Both the position numbers and the translations under genes were made by a program. Under the pieces are notes generated by a model. That model searched no databases and was not told where the DNA came from. It worked only from the letters and a program-made list of their open reading frames with translations. 64,000 nucleotides of DNA from Betaproteobacteria bacterium (GTDB lineage: Bacteria; Pseudomonadota; Gammaproteobacteria; Burkholderiales; SG8-41): contig JAKFUS010000015.1 of the NCBI GenBank assembly GCA_021732605.1, forward strand, positions 79,472-143,471, written 5' to 3'. Positions 57,346 through 64,000 of the stretch are shown here, piece by piece. How positions within the stretch are numbered: the first letter of the stretch is position 1; every line of letters starts with the position of its first letter.

Positions 57346-58548
57346 TCACCGCTCACTTTGCGGCAACCGTGGCGACGCCCGTTGCGCCATCAGCAACAGG
57401 CCAAATGCCACCACGGCGGCAGCCGTCACCAGCAGGAAGGTATTGCTGTAGCTGCCGATGCCGCCGTAAGCCGCGGCAAACGCCGCGGGGGCGATCAATA
57501 CGCCGGCGAACACAAAAAAAGTGGTACCACCAGCCACGACACTGGCCATGCCTGGCGGACTGAGGCGTGCTGCTTCGGCATGGAATACCCCGTTCCAACC
57601 CACCGCCGTCACACCGATCACAAAAAATAATAAATAGATCAAAGCTTTATTCCATTCCGGATCAAAAAACACCAAGGCCAGCGTCGAGATGCTGGTGATC
57701 ACGCAAATAATCATCAACACGGTCAGGCTGCTGCCGAGGCGATCCGCCAGCCAACCCCAGCAGATCCGCGAGGACGAACCCCCAATCTGCACCACCGACA
57801 GCATCACGCCCGCCTCCACCAGGCCGAATTGCCCTTCAGCCACCAGATAAATCACGGTAAAACTCAGCACACAGCGCTGGATCCCGGAAAAAATCATCGC
57901 CACCAGCGAAACCCAGCGCAAGTCGGGCTGCCGCCACACCAGCGGCACACCGCCAAATGCTGCACGGCTGCCATGGTCGGCGCCGCCGCGATCACTGTCC
58001 CAGTGTTCACGATAACGCTGGGCAAAAATCACCAGCACCACGACCAGCACCCCGACCATGACCAGGGACCAGCGAAAACCATAATGCACGGCAATCGCCG
58101 GTGCGGTCAGCGCGGTGATCACGCCGCCGACCGGCACGCCAGTCTGCTTGATCGAAAACATGATGTTGCGCCGCGCAGGGGGTGTGTAGCTGACCAACAG
58201 GTGCGCTGCCGCCGGATTGATCAAACCCATGCCGATGCCGACGAAGGCCGAACCCAGCGCAATGGCCGCAACATGCGGAAACGCAAACAACACCAGACCC
58301 GCGCCGCAGCAAAGGATCGACAACTGCGTGGTTCGCGCGGCGCCGAAGCGCAGCACGGCATTGCCGCCGAACATCGTCGCCAGCGTGGCCACACCGAAAG
58401 TCAGGCTCACCTGGTAACCGATCAGGATCGGGCTGACGCCAAGCGACTCCGCCAGTTTCGGCGCAATGGTCGGCAGCAGGATGTTCGACATTGCCACGAT
58501 CATCTGCGCAAAAGTCGCGACGGCAACAACAACCCACGGGCCGGACAT
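57346..58548 (-). CDS. MFS transporter, paralogue 3
   Basis: A roughly 400-residue, 12-span carrier, the most upstream of three tandem paralogues: LPTIAPKLAESLGVSPILIGYQ, FSIKQTGVPVGG, GWNGVFHAEAARLSPPGMAS and FFVFAGVLIAP. ATG 58548 aligns best with the others; a TTG at 58566 with AAGAAG upstream is possible. A short AT-rich patch near 57625-57645 lies in a span-coding region without altering its length. A MITE-like element begins just upstream. Confidence 0.87.
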   Translation of the reverse strand: MSGPWVVVAVATFAQMIVAMSNILLPTIAPKLAESLGVSPILIGYQVSLTFGVATLATMFGGNAVLRFGAARTTQLSILCCGAGLVLFAFPHVAAIALGSAFVGIGMGLINPAAAHLLVSYTPPARRNIMFSIKQTGVPVGGVITALTAPAIAVHYGFRWSLVMVGVLVVVLVIFAQRYREHWDSDRGGADHGSRAAFGGVPLVWRQPDLRWVSLVAMIFSGIQRCVLSFTVIYLVAEGQFGLVEAGVMLSVVQIGGSSSRICWGWLADRLGSSLTVLMIICVITSISTLALVFFDPEWNKALIYLLFFVIGVTAVGWNGVFHAEAARLSPPGMASVVAGGTTFFVFAGVLIAPAAFAAAYGGIGSYSNTFLLVTAAAVVAFGLLLMAQRASPRLPQSER

Positions 58549-58581
58549 GGCAACGGCTTTGTTCAAGACAGTTCTTCTTTA

Positions 58582-58848
58582 GGGCCTGTTAACCATTACT
58601 TCATGAGTGCGACGGCGACGATTTGGCCTCAGGGCTAGGAGCGTCGAGCGCGGTTTGCCCGTTGGCAAACAAGCGAAGGCGCGACAACGCACTGGGGCCA
58701 AATCGTCCCGTCCCTCCGGGTTGTGGCCAAAATCGCCACTGGCGGCGTTGCTTGCCTCGCCCATATTCTCGATATGGGCCACAGCAAGCGCCTTGCCACT
58801 GACGATTTTGGACACAACGCATCTCACGAAGTAATGGTTAACAGGCCC
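58582..58848. mobile_element. MITE-like element with 18-bp inverted ends and TA flanks
   Basis: The end GGGCCTGTTAACCATTAC (58582-58599) is perfectly inverted at 58831-58848, with further imperfect pairing inward (TTCATGAG.. against ..CTCACGAA). Both ends are flanked by TA, as expected for IS630/Tc1-type target duplication. The 267-bp inside has no transposase; it includes a hairpin CCCATAT/ATATGGG near 58761-58779. It is the whole gap between the MFS operon and the GntR gene. Confidence 0.7.
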
Positions 58849-58994
58849 TAGTGGGAGTAGCTGCATTGTGGTGACTGCAGCAACGGGGCGCAAGACGCAT
58901 TTTCACGATGCGGTCCCGCTGCGACACCCGCCACGCCGGTCAGTGCAAACACACCATTGACATGTCAGAGCTCATTTACTAAGATTTCAGAAGC

Positions 58995-59696
58995 ATGACC
59001 GCCGCAACTGTCAAAACCATCCCGCTGCTCAGCGACCGCGCCTACGAGCGCATCAAGCACGACGTCATCTGCTGCCTCATTGCGCCGGGCACGGAGGTAT
59101 CCGAAGCACAGCTCTGCGCGCAATACAAACTCGGCAAGGCCCCTGTGCGCATGGCCCTGTCGCGGCTCGCCCACGACGGGCTGGTCCGCGCCATCCCCCG
59201 CCGCGGCTATATGGTGACTCCGGTCACGCTGCAGGACATCCACGACGTCTTTGAGCTGCGGCTGATGCTGGAGCCGGTGGCGGCACGGATGGCCGCAGGC
59301 CGTGTAGACGCGCAGCGGCTGCGCATGCTCGATGACATTTGCCGCGAGGGTTACCAGACCGGCAACGCCAAAAGCACCGCGCGCTTCCTCGACGCCAACA
59401 AGGCCTTCCACGTCACCATTGCTCAGGCCGCCGGCAATGCGCGACTGGCCGGCGCGATAGAACAACTGCTCGACGAGATGACAAGGCTGTTGCACCTCGG
59501 ATTGGGTTCGCGCAACCGCAGCCAGGAAATGCAGCACGAGCACCGCACACTGGTCAAAGCCCTGTCCCGCGGCGACGGCGAAACGGCAGCCAACATCTGC
59601 CGAGAACAGATTGAGGCCGCGCGCAGCATGGTGCTTGGCGCCATACTCGCCAGCAAATCGGTGATGAACCTGCCGATCATGGCGGACAGCAAATGA
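58995..59696 (+). CDS. GntR-family regulator with FCD ligand domain
   Basis: A 233-residue transcription factor. An N-terminal winged helix (about 12-75; VSEAQLCAQYKLGKAPVRMALSRLAHDGL) is followed by an FCD domain (about 80-215; DIHDVFELRLMLEPVAARMA ... EHRTLVKALSRGDGETA), which binds carboxylates with metal-ligand His/Asp residues. Its stop overlaps the start of the thiol dioxygenase gene (ATGA), so it probably regulates that gene and perhaps the divergent MFS/TauE operon. Confidence 0.9.
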   Translation: MTAATVKTIPLLSDRAYERIKHDVICCLIAPGTEVSEAQLCAQYKLGKAPVRMALSRLAHDGLVRAIPRRGYMVTPVTLQDIHDVFELRLMLEPVAARMAAGRVDAQRLRMLDDICREGYQTGNAKSTARFLDANKAFHVTIAQAAGNARLAGAIEQLLDEMTRLLHLGLGSRNRSQEMQHEHRTLVKALSRGDGETAANICREQIEAARSMVLGAILASKSVMNLPIMADSK

Positions 59697-60205
59697 GCGC
59701 CCCCCTCCCTCTGCATCGCCTTGTTGAACGCATGAACGCAGCAGTAGACGCACCTGCTGACGAATTGCCTGTGCTCGTGACTGCAGCGCTTGAAGAATCC
59801 GTGGCCCGCCCGGACTGGCTGACGGCGGAACAGTGCCGCCCCAGTCACGACCATTACACGCGTCATGTACTTTACGGTGACCCCAACGGCCGCTACACCA
59901 TCGTCGCCATCGTCTGGGGCGCCCGGCAACGCAGCCCCATCCACGCCCATCACACCTGGTGCGGCGTCGGTGTCTACCGCGGAAAAATCAACGAGGCGCT
60001 GTACCTTGACAATGCCGACGGCGGCCCGCCGGTGTTGTCGAACATCGCCGTGCGCGGCGCCGGCACCCTGAATTTCGATCACCCCAATGACAGCATCCAC
60101 CGCATTGCCAACAACGAAACTGAACCGGCGGTGTCCATCCATATCTACGGCGTGGACCGCGCCCGAATCACTACCGGCGTCAACCGCGTGCTGGGATGGG
60201 CGTGA
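59693..60205 (+). CDS. cysteine-dioxygenase-family protein, Arg-type
   Basis: A 170-residue cupin thiol dioxygenase. The triad is His84 and His86 (SPIHAHHTWCG) and His136 (SIHRIAN). Arg57 (YTRHVLYGDP), 27 positions before His84, is the residue that binds the carboxylate in cysteine dioxygenases; the relative at 30004 has Gln there. Shorter than the 200-residue mammalian form but normal for bacterial members. Coupled to a GntR regulator. Candidate substrates are cysteine or a mercapto-dicarboxylate (inference). Confidence 0.83.
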   Translation: MSAPLPLHRLVERMNAAVDAPADELPVLVTAALEESVARPDWLTAEQCRPSHDHYTRHVLYGDPNGRYTIVAIVWGARQRSPIHAHHTWCGVGVYRGKINEALYLDNADGGPPVLSNIAVRGAGTLNFDHPNDSIHRIANNETEPAVSIHIYGVDRARITTGVNRVLGWA

Positions 60206-60336
60206 GCATGAAAAAAAACGGATAATCAAAAGATAACGTACCGTTCGCGGTGCGCTGTCATTGCTGGCAAGCAACCAAAATCTCTAACGCGTTTTAAACA
60301 ACGACGCTTTAAATAACGATCAGACTGGAGAACGAC

Positions 60337-61341
60337 ATGAAAGCAGTAGTACTGCGGGAACACGGCGGGCTCGACAAACTGGAATACATAACGGATTTCC
60401 CGGATCCTGCCGTCATCGAAGGCCATGTGGTGATCCGAGTCGGCGCAACCTCGTTCAATTACCACGATGTATTCACGGTGCGCGGCATGCCCGGCATCAA
60501 GGTGCCGTTCCCGATGATCATCGGCCTCGACATCGCCGGCGAAATCCTCGAAGTCGGCGCCGGTGTCACCGGCTGGAAACCCGGCGACCGCGTGCTGGTC
60601 AATCCGCTGAACAAGAAAAAGGGCCTGATGGGCGAAATGATGCACGGCGGCCTCGCCGAAAAATGCCTGGTCGCAGCCGATCAACTGATCCGCATGCCGG
60701 CTGACGTCAGCTATGAACAGGCCGCCTCACTGCCGGTGGCCTACGGCACCGCACACCGCATGATCGTCACCCACAACACCATCAAAAAGGGCGACAAGGT
60801 GCTGGTGCTCGGCGCCAGCGGCGGTGTGGGCACCGGCTGTGTATTGCTGGCCAAGATGCTCGGCGCCGAAGTCATCGCCTGCGCGTCAAGTGCAGATAAA
60901 ATTAAACGGCTGCAGGACCTCGGCGCCGATCACGTGATCAATTACAAGGAAACCGATTTCTCGAAGTGGGCAGTCGAGAAATTCGGCAAACCGCAGCGGC
61001 GCAATTATGAAGGCGGCGTCGACGTGGTGATCAACTTCACCGGTGGCGACACCTGGGCGCCGTCGCTGAAATGCGTCAAACGCGGCGGCAAGATCCTGGT
61101 CTGCGGCGCGACCGCGGGTTACGACCCCAAGGAAGACCTGCGTTACGTGTGGAGCTTCGAAATCCAGATCATCGGCTCCAACAGTTTTTATGATGAAAAC
61201 CTGAAAGCGCTGATGGACCTGATCCAGCAGGGCAAGATGAAACCGGTGATCGACGAAGTGATGCCGCTGCAGGACGCGGCAAAAGGCCTGAAGCTGATCG
61301 AAGACCGTGAAGTGTTCGGCAAAGTCATCATCAAGCCCTGA
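60337..61341 (+). CDS. zinc-type alcohol dehydrogenase/quinone oxidoreductase (MDR)
   Basis: A 334-residue MDR protein. Substrate-side motifs: FNYHDVFTVRGMPG and IGLDIAGEILEVG; cofactor site LGASGGVGTGCVLLAKMLGAEV. It resembles the alcohol dehydrogenase catalytic-domain branch that lacks structural zinc. GGAGAA lies 5 bases before the ATG. It follows the thiol dioxygenase by 131 bases and precedes a heptanucleotide array. The MDR at 31485 is also near a thiol dioxygenase. Confidence 0.88.
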   Translation: MKAVVLREHGGLDKLEYITDFPDPAVIEGHVVIRVGATSFNYHDVFTVRGMPGIKVPFPMIIGLDIAGEILEVGAGVTGWKPGDRVLVNPLNKKKGLMGEMMHGGLAEKCLVAADQLIRMPADVSYEQAASLPVAYGTAHRMIVTHNTIKKGDKVLVLGASGGVGTGCVLLAKMLGAEVIACASSADKIKRLQDLGADHVINYKETDFSKWAVEKFGKPQRRNYEGGVDVVINFTGGDTWAPSLKCVKRGGKILVCGATAGYDPKEDLRYVWSFEIQIIGSNSFYDENLKALMDLIQQGKMKPVIDEVMPLQDAAKGLKLIEDREVFGKVIIKP

Positions 61342-61345
61342 AGAG

Positions 61346-61470
61346 CAGTAATTGGTGACTGGTAAATGGTAATTAGGTGATTAAGTGATTCGCGAGGACG
61401 ACAAGCTAATCACCACCTACCAGTCACCAATTACCAGTCACCATTTACCAATTACCAGTCACCAATCACG
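61346..61470. repeat. heptanucleotide repeat array with inverted arms (left)
   Basis: Left arm 61348-61390 has units such as TAATTGG, TGACTGG and TAAATGG; right arm 61408-61469 has the reverse complements (CCAATTA, CCAGTCA, CCATTTA). The arms can pair into a long hairpin around a 17-base centre. It ends eight bases before the start of the acyl-CoA synthetase gene. Confidence 0.8.
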
Positions 61471-61477
61471 ACGCTGC

Positions 61478-62992
61478 ATGACACTGCCACCACCAGAACC
61501 GCGCGGCTACCCGGGTAATCTCGGGCTGGCATTCGCCGCGCACGCGCAGGCGGAACGACCGGCGATTGTCGACCTGCGTGATGCGCAGCGGCCGCGGCCG
61601 GTCAGTTATCGCGAACTAGACGCCGCCTGCGATGCGGTGGCGCGCGGACTGGTCCGCGCAGGCCTGCGCGCCGGCGACCGCATCGGCATCCTGTCGCTGA
61701 ACCGCGTCGAATTCGTGATGACGCTGTTGGGTGCCATGCGCGCCGGCGTGGTGCCGGTGCCGGTCAACATCAAACTTGCTGCCGACAGCATTGCATTCAT
61801 TCTCGGTGATGCCGGTGCGCGCCTGGTGTTTGTCGAACCCGCGCTGCGCCACCTGTGCCCGCCCGGCATGCGTGCGATCGTTTATGACGATACCGGCACT
61901 GATGCTTTTGATGCCTTCATCGACCCCGGTCCGTTTACTGCCTTCGAACCGGTTGCCGACTCGGTCGCGATCCAGCCCTATACCTCGGGCTCGACCGGCC
62001 GTCCCAAAGGCGTGCTGCTGACGCATTACGGCCAGAACTGGAGCCGGCGCATCCTCGCCCATACCCGTGGCACCACGGAACATGACGTGATCCTGGTCGC
62101 AGCACCGCTGTACCACAAGAATGCATTAAACGCGATCAAGCAGGGTCTGACCGCGGGTGCCATGCTGCCGTTGCTGCCGCAGTTCAACGTCGAACGTTAC
62201 ATCGCCGCCATCGGGCACTACCGCTGCACCGTGATCTCCGGTGTGCCGACCATGATGTCGATGGTGCTGGCGCGCAAGGATCTGCTCGTCAATATCAATA
62301 CCGCTTCAGTGCGCACCATCATGATGGGTTCCGCGCCCTCCTCGCCACAGCTGCTGCGCGAATTGAACGTGTATTTTCCCAATGCCGAACCGCTGGTGGT
62401 CTACGGCGTCACCGAAGGCGGCCCGGTGCCACTGGGTCCGCATCCCGAAGGCAGGCCGCGTCCTGAAGGTTCGATTGGCGTGCCCTATCCCGGCACCGCG
62501 GCGCAACTGATCAACGGCGCCACGCCCGATGAAGGCGAACTGATTGTCAAAAACCCCGGCATCCTCGCGGCCTATCACAACCTGCCCGAGGAAAGCGCCA
62601 AACGCATCCGCGACGGCTGGTACCACACCGGGGACGTGTGCCGGCGCGACGCCGACGGTTTTTATTTTTTCGTCGGCCGCACTGATGACATGTTCGTCTG
62701 CGGTGGTGAGAACATATTCCCGATCGAAGTCGAACGCCTGCTGGAACGCCACCCCGCCGTGCACCAGGCCTACGTGATGCCCTTCGACCACGAACTGAAG
62801 GGCAAGGTGCCTTACGCTTTCATCGTGCTGCGCGCGGGCACCAGCGCCGGCGAGGAGGAACTGAAACAGTTCGCGCTCGCCAACGGCCCGGCCTATCAGC
62901 ACCCGCGCCGCGTTTTCTTCCTCGACCAGCTGCCGCTGGCCGGCACCAACAAGGTTGACCAGCAGCAATTGCGCGCCCTGGCCACCGCCTGA
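61478..62992 (+). CDS. acyl-CoA synthetase (AMP-forming)
   Basis: A 504-residue ANL-superfamily ligase: YTSGSTGRPKG (P-loop), YGVTEGGP, WYHTGDVCRRDADGF and the late Lys in GTNKVDQQQL. It would activate a free carboxylate with ATP and CoA. No Shine-Dalgarno site precedes ATG 61478, since the upstream bases are the heptanucleotide array. It is 31 bases upstream of a thioesterase gene. Confidence 0.9.
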   Translation: MTLPPPEPRGYPGNLGLAFAAHAQAERPAIVDLRDAQRPRPVSYRELDAACDAVARGLVRAGLRAGDRIGILSLNRVEFVMTLLGAMRAGVVPVPVNIKLAADSIAFILGDAGARLVFVEPALRHLCPPGMRAIVYDDTGTDAFDAFIDPGPFTAFEPVADSVAIQPYTSGSTGRPKGVLLTHYGQNWSRRILAHTRGTTEHDVILVAAPLYHKNALNAIKQGLTAGAMLPLLPQFNVERYIAAIGHYRCTVISGVPTMMSMVLARKDLLVNINTASVRTIMMGSAPSSPQLLRELNVYFPNAEPLVVYGVTEGGPVPLGPHPEGRPRPEGSIGVPYPGTAAQLINGATPDEGELIVKNPGILAAYHNLPEESAKRIRDGWYHTGDVCRRDADGFYFFVGRTDDMFVCGGENIFPIEVERLLERHPAVHQAYVMPFDHELKGKVPYAFIVLRAGTSAGEEELKQFALANGPAYQHPRRVFFLDQLPLAGTNKVDQQQLRALATA

Positions 62993-63023
62993 ATTCAAAC
63001 ATCAATCCACCGGAGCACAAGCA

Positions 63024-63443
63024 ATGTCTGAAGAAAAAGTTACCGTCGAAAAACTCCAGCAACTGATCACTCGGGGGCCGTTCAATCAATGGCTGAACTT
63101 CACCGTGCTCAAATCCGACGACAGCGGCATTGAACTCAAAGCCGGCTGGCGCGAAGAGTGGGTGGTCAACCCTGAGCGCCGTTACACCCACGGCGGCATC
63201 CTCGCCGCCATCGTCGACGTCGCCGCCGACTACGCTATCGCCGCGCAACTCGGCAAGCCGGTGCCAACCATCGACATCCGCGTCGATTACCACAAGGCTG
63301 CAATGCCCGGCGACCTGACGGCCAAGGCCAAGGTGGTGCGCATGGGCAGCCAGTATTCGACCGCAGAAGCCTTTGTGTATGACAAGGACGGCGCACTGGT
63401 CGCCAGCGGCCGCGGCACTTACTTCACTGCGCCTCCCAAGTAA
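63024..63443 (+). CDS. PaaI-type hotdog-fold thioesterase
   Basis: A 139-residue hotdog-fold protein with the family signature RYTHGGILAAIVDVAADYAI and a strand region IDIRVDYHKAAMPGDL. It probably hydrolyses acyl-CoA. CGGAG lies 8 bases before ATG 63024. It pairs with the upstream acyl-CoA synthetase, suggesting CoA-ester turnover control. Confidence 0.88.
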   Translation: MSEEKVTVEKLQQLITRGPFNQWLNFTVLKSDDSGIELKAGWREEWVVNPERRYTHGGILAAIVDVAADYAIAAQLGKPVPTIDIRVDYHKAAMPGDLTAKAKVVRMGSQYSTAEAFVYDKDGALVASGRGTYFTAPPK

Positions 63444-63705
63444 GCGGTGACTGGCGATTGGTAACTGGTAACTGGTAACTGGTAACTGGTAACTGGTAAT
63501 TGGTAACTGGTAATTGGTAATTGGTAATTGGTAATTGGTAATTGGTAATTGGTAATTGGTAATTGGTAATTGGTAATTGGTAAATTTGGAACAGGCTGTT
63601 TTCCCCGGCATCGCACCGCATTAACTCATAACTCCTCACCCATCACCCATTACCATTAACCAGTCACCGATTACCAGTTACCAGTTACCAATCACCAATA
63701 ACCGT
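63444..63705. repeat. heptanucleotide repeat array with inverted arms (right)
   Basis: Units of GGTAACT, then GGTAATT, about 20 in direct order from 63446 to 63588, followed by a non-repetitive centre and an inverted arm (units like TTACCAG, TCACCGA) at 63638-63703. The array can fold into a long hairpin. It lies between the thioesterase stop and the ABC permease start. Confidence 0.85.
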
Positions 63706-63713
63706 TCCTGACA

Positions 63714-64000
63714 ATGCCAATCACCCTAGAAAGCCAGATCCACGCCCACACCCCCACGCGCGGGTGGCGCCGTTCACTGGTGCTGCAGCGGCTGGGACTG
63801 GTCGCGGTCATCCTCGTGGTGTGGTGGCTGCTGGCATTACGGGTGCCGCATTACGTGCTGCCCGGCCCGGCGCGGGTATGGGATGCGCTGACGCTGATCG
63901 CCGCCAACGGCAACCTGTGGCAGGACCTCGGCATCACGCTGGGCCGTGTCGGCACCGGTTTCATACTGGCGACGCTGGTTGGCCTGCCGCTGGGCATCAT
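63714..64000 (+). CDS. ABC transporter permease, SsuC/TauC-like (partial, 3' end outside window)
   Basis: The first 95 residues only. A polar start is followed by a span near 26-46 (LVAVILVVWWLLALRVPHYVLP), the LPGPARVWDAL motif and the start of the permease core (LGITLGRVGTGFILATLVGLPLGI). This matches permeases of nitrate/sulfonate/taurine-type importers. The rest, and the ATPase and binding-protein genes, lie beyond the edge. Confidence 0.85.
   Translation, partial: MPITLESQIHAHTPTRGWRRSLVLQRLGLVAVILVVWWLLALRVPHYVLPGPARVWDALTLIAANGNLWQDLGITLGRVGTGFILATLVGLPLGI

Noticed and set aside
63444..63705. CRISPR array
   Set aside because: The units are contiguous heptamers with no spacers of 25-45 bases, and no cas genes are present.

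Overview
The window is a GC-rich, densely packed bacterial chromosome segment that reads as a betaproteobacterium (probably Burkholderiales or a close relative). The main reason is seven Bug/TctC-type periplasmic solute receptors (8067, 16316, 19917, 24643, 42927, 43969 and 46958) with only one TctAB membrane pair; large Bug families are a hallmark of this group. CoA-transferases, MFS carriers, a FCD-type GntR regulator and 2-hydroxyacid dehydrogenases complete the picture of an organic-acid-using heterotroph. No rRNA, tRNA, CRISPR array, prophage or complete insertion sequence was seen.

Layout. 1-9.0 kb: an OtnC-like aldolase, a lipoprotein, a Ser/Thr kinase with a cyclic-nucleotide-binding tail, 5-oxoprolinase, then an AhpD-like protein, a 2-hydroxyacid dehydrogenase and a Bug receptor. 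9.0-16.2 kb: small unknown proteins, two MFS carriers, an AhpD-like protein, an SDR, a PrpF-like isomerase and a second class II aldolase. 16.3-26.5 kb (minus strand): Bug, TctA and TctB, then Bug, dehydrogenase, fumarase/ASL-type lyase, LVIVD protein, Bug and hydrolase. 26.7-32.5 kb (plus strand): a two-subunit CoA-transferase split by a stop codon and by a DNA glycosylase gene, then CaiB-type CoA-transferase, thiol dioxygenase, enoyl-CoA-hydratase-like protein and an MDR oxidoreductase. 32.5-42.9 kb: HD protein, a very long coiled-coil/AsmA-like membrane protein, HtpX, DUF3025 protein, an unusual response regulator, hydrolase, SrkA and an unknown protein. 42.9-51.8 kb: three Bug receptors, two gamma-glutamyltransferase-family enzymes, an M20 peptidase and a gamma carbonic anhydrase. 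51.8-64 kb: ParA, two TauE/SafE genes (one frameshifted), three tandem MFS paralogues, a MITE-like element, GntR plus a second thiol dioxygenase, MDR, acyl-CoA synthetase, thioesterase and the start of an ABC permease.

How the genes may work together (inference). Two thiol dioxygenases of different sub-type (Gln-type at 30004, Arg-type at 59693) each lie beside CoA-activating enzymes and an MDR oxidoreductase. TauE/SafE anion exporters and a PrpF homologue are also present. This would suit oxidation of mercapto-carboxylates or cysteine with CoA-linked processing and sulfite export. The gamma-glutamyltransferases, 5-oxoprolinase and M20 peptidase could feed gamma-glutamyl compounds into the same area.

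The most unusual non-coding signal is a family of about 30-40 bp AT-rich repeats sharing the core TAAGTATTTGTTT. Copies sit at or inside gene boundaries: an in-frame insertion in 5-oxoprolinase, the start codon and signal peptide of a Bug receptor, a stop codon, and a stop/start junction. Other repeats are two hairpin-forming heptanucleotide arrays (61.4 and 63.5 kb), a MITE-like element (58.6 kb), a compound stem-loop (39.1 kb), CCCCTTGGGG palindromes inside an aldolase gene, and short tandem repeats.
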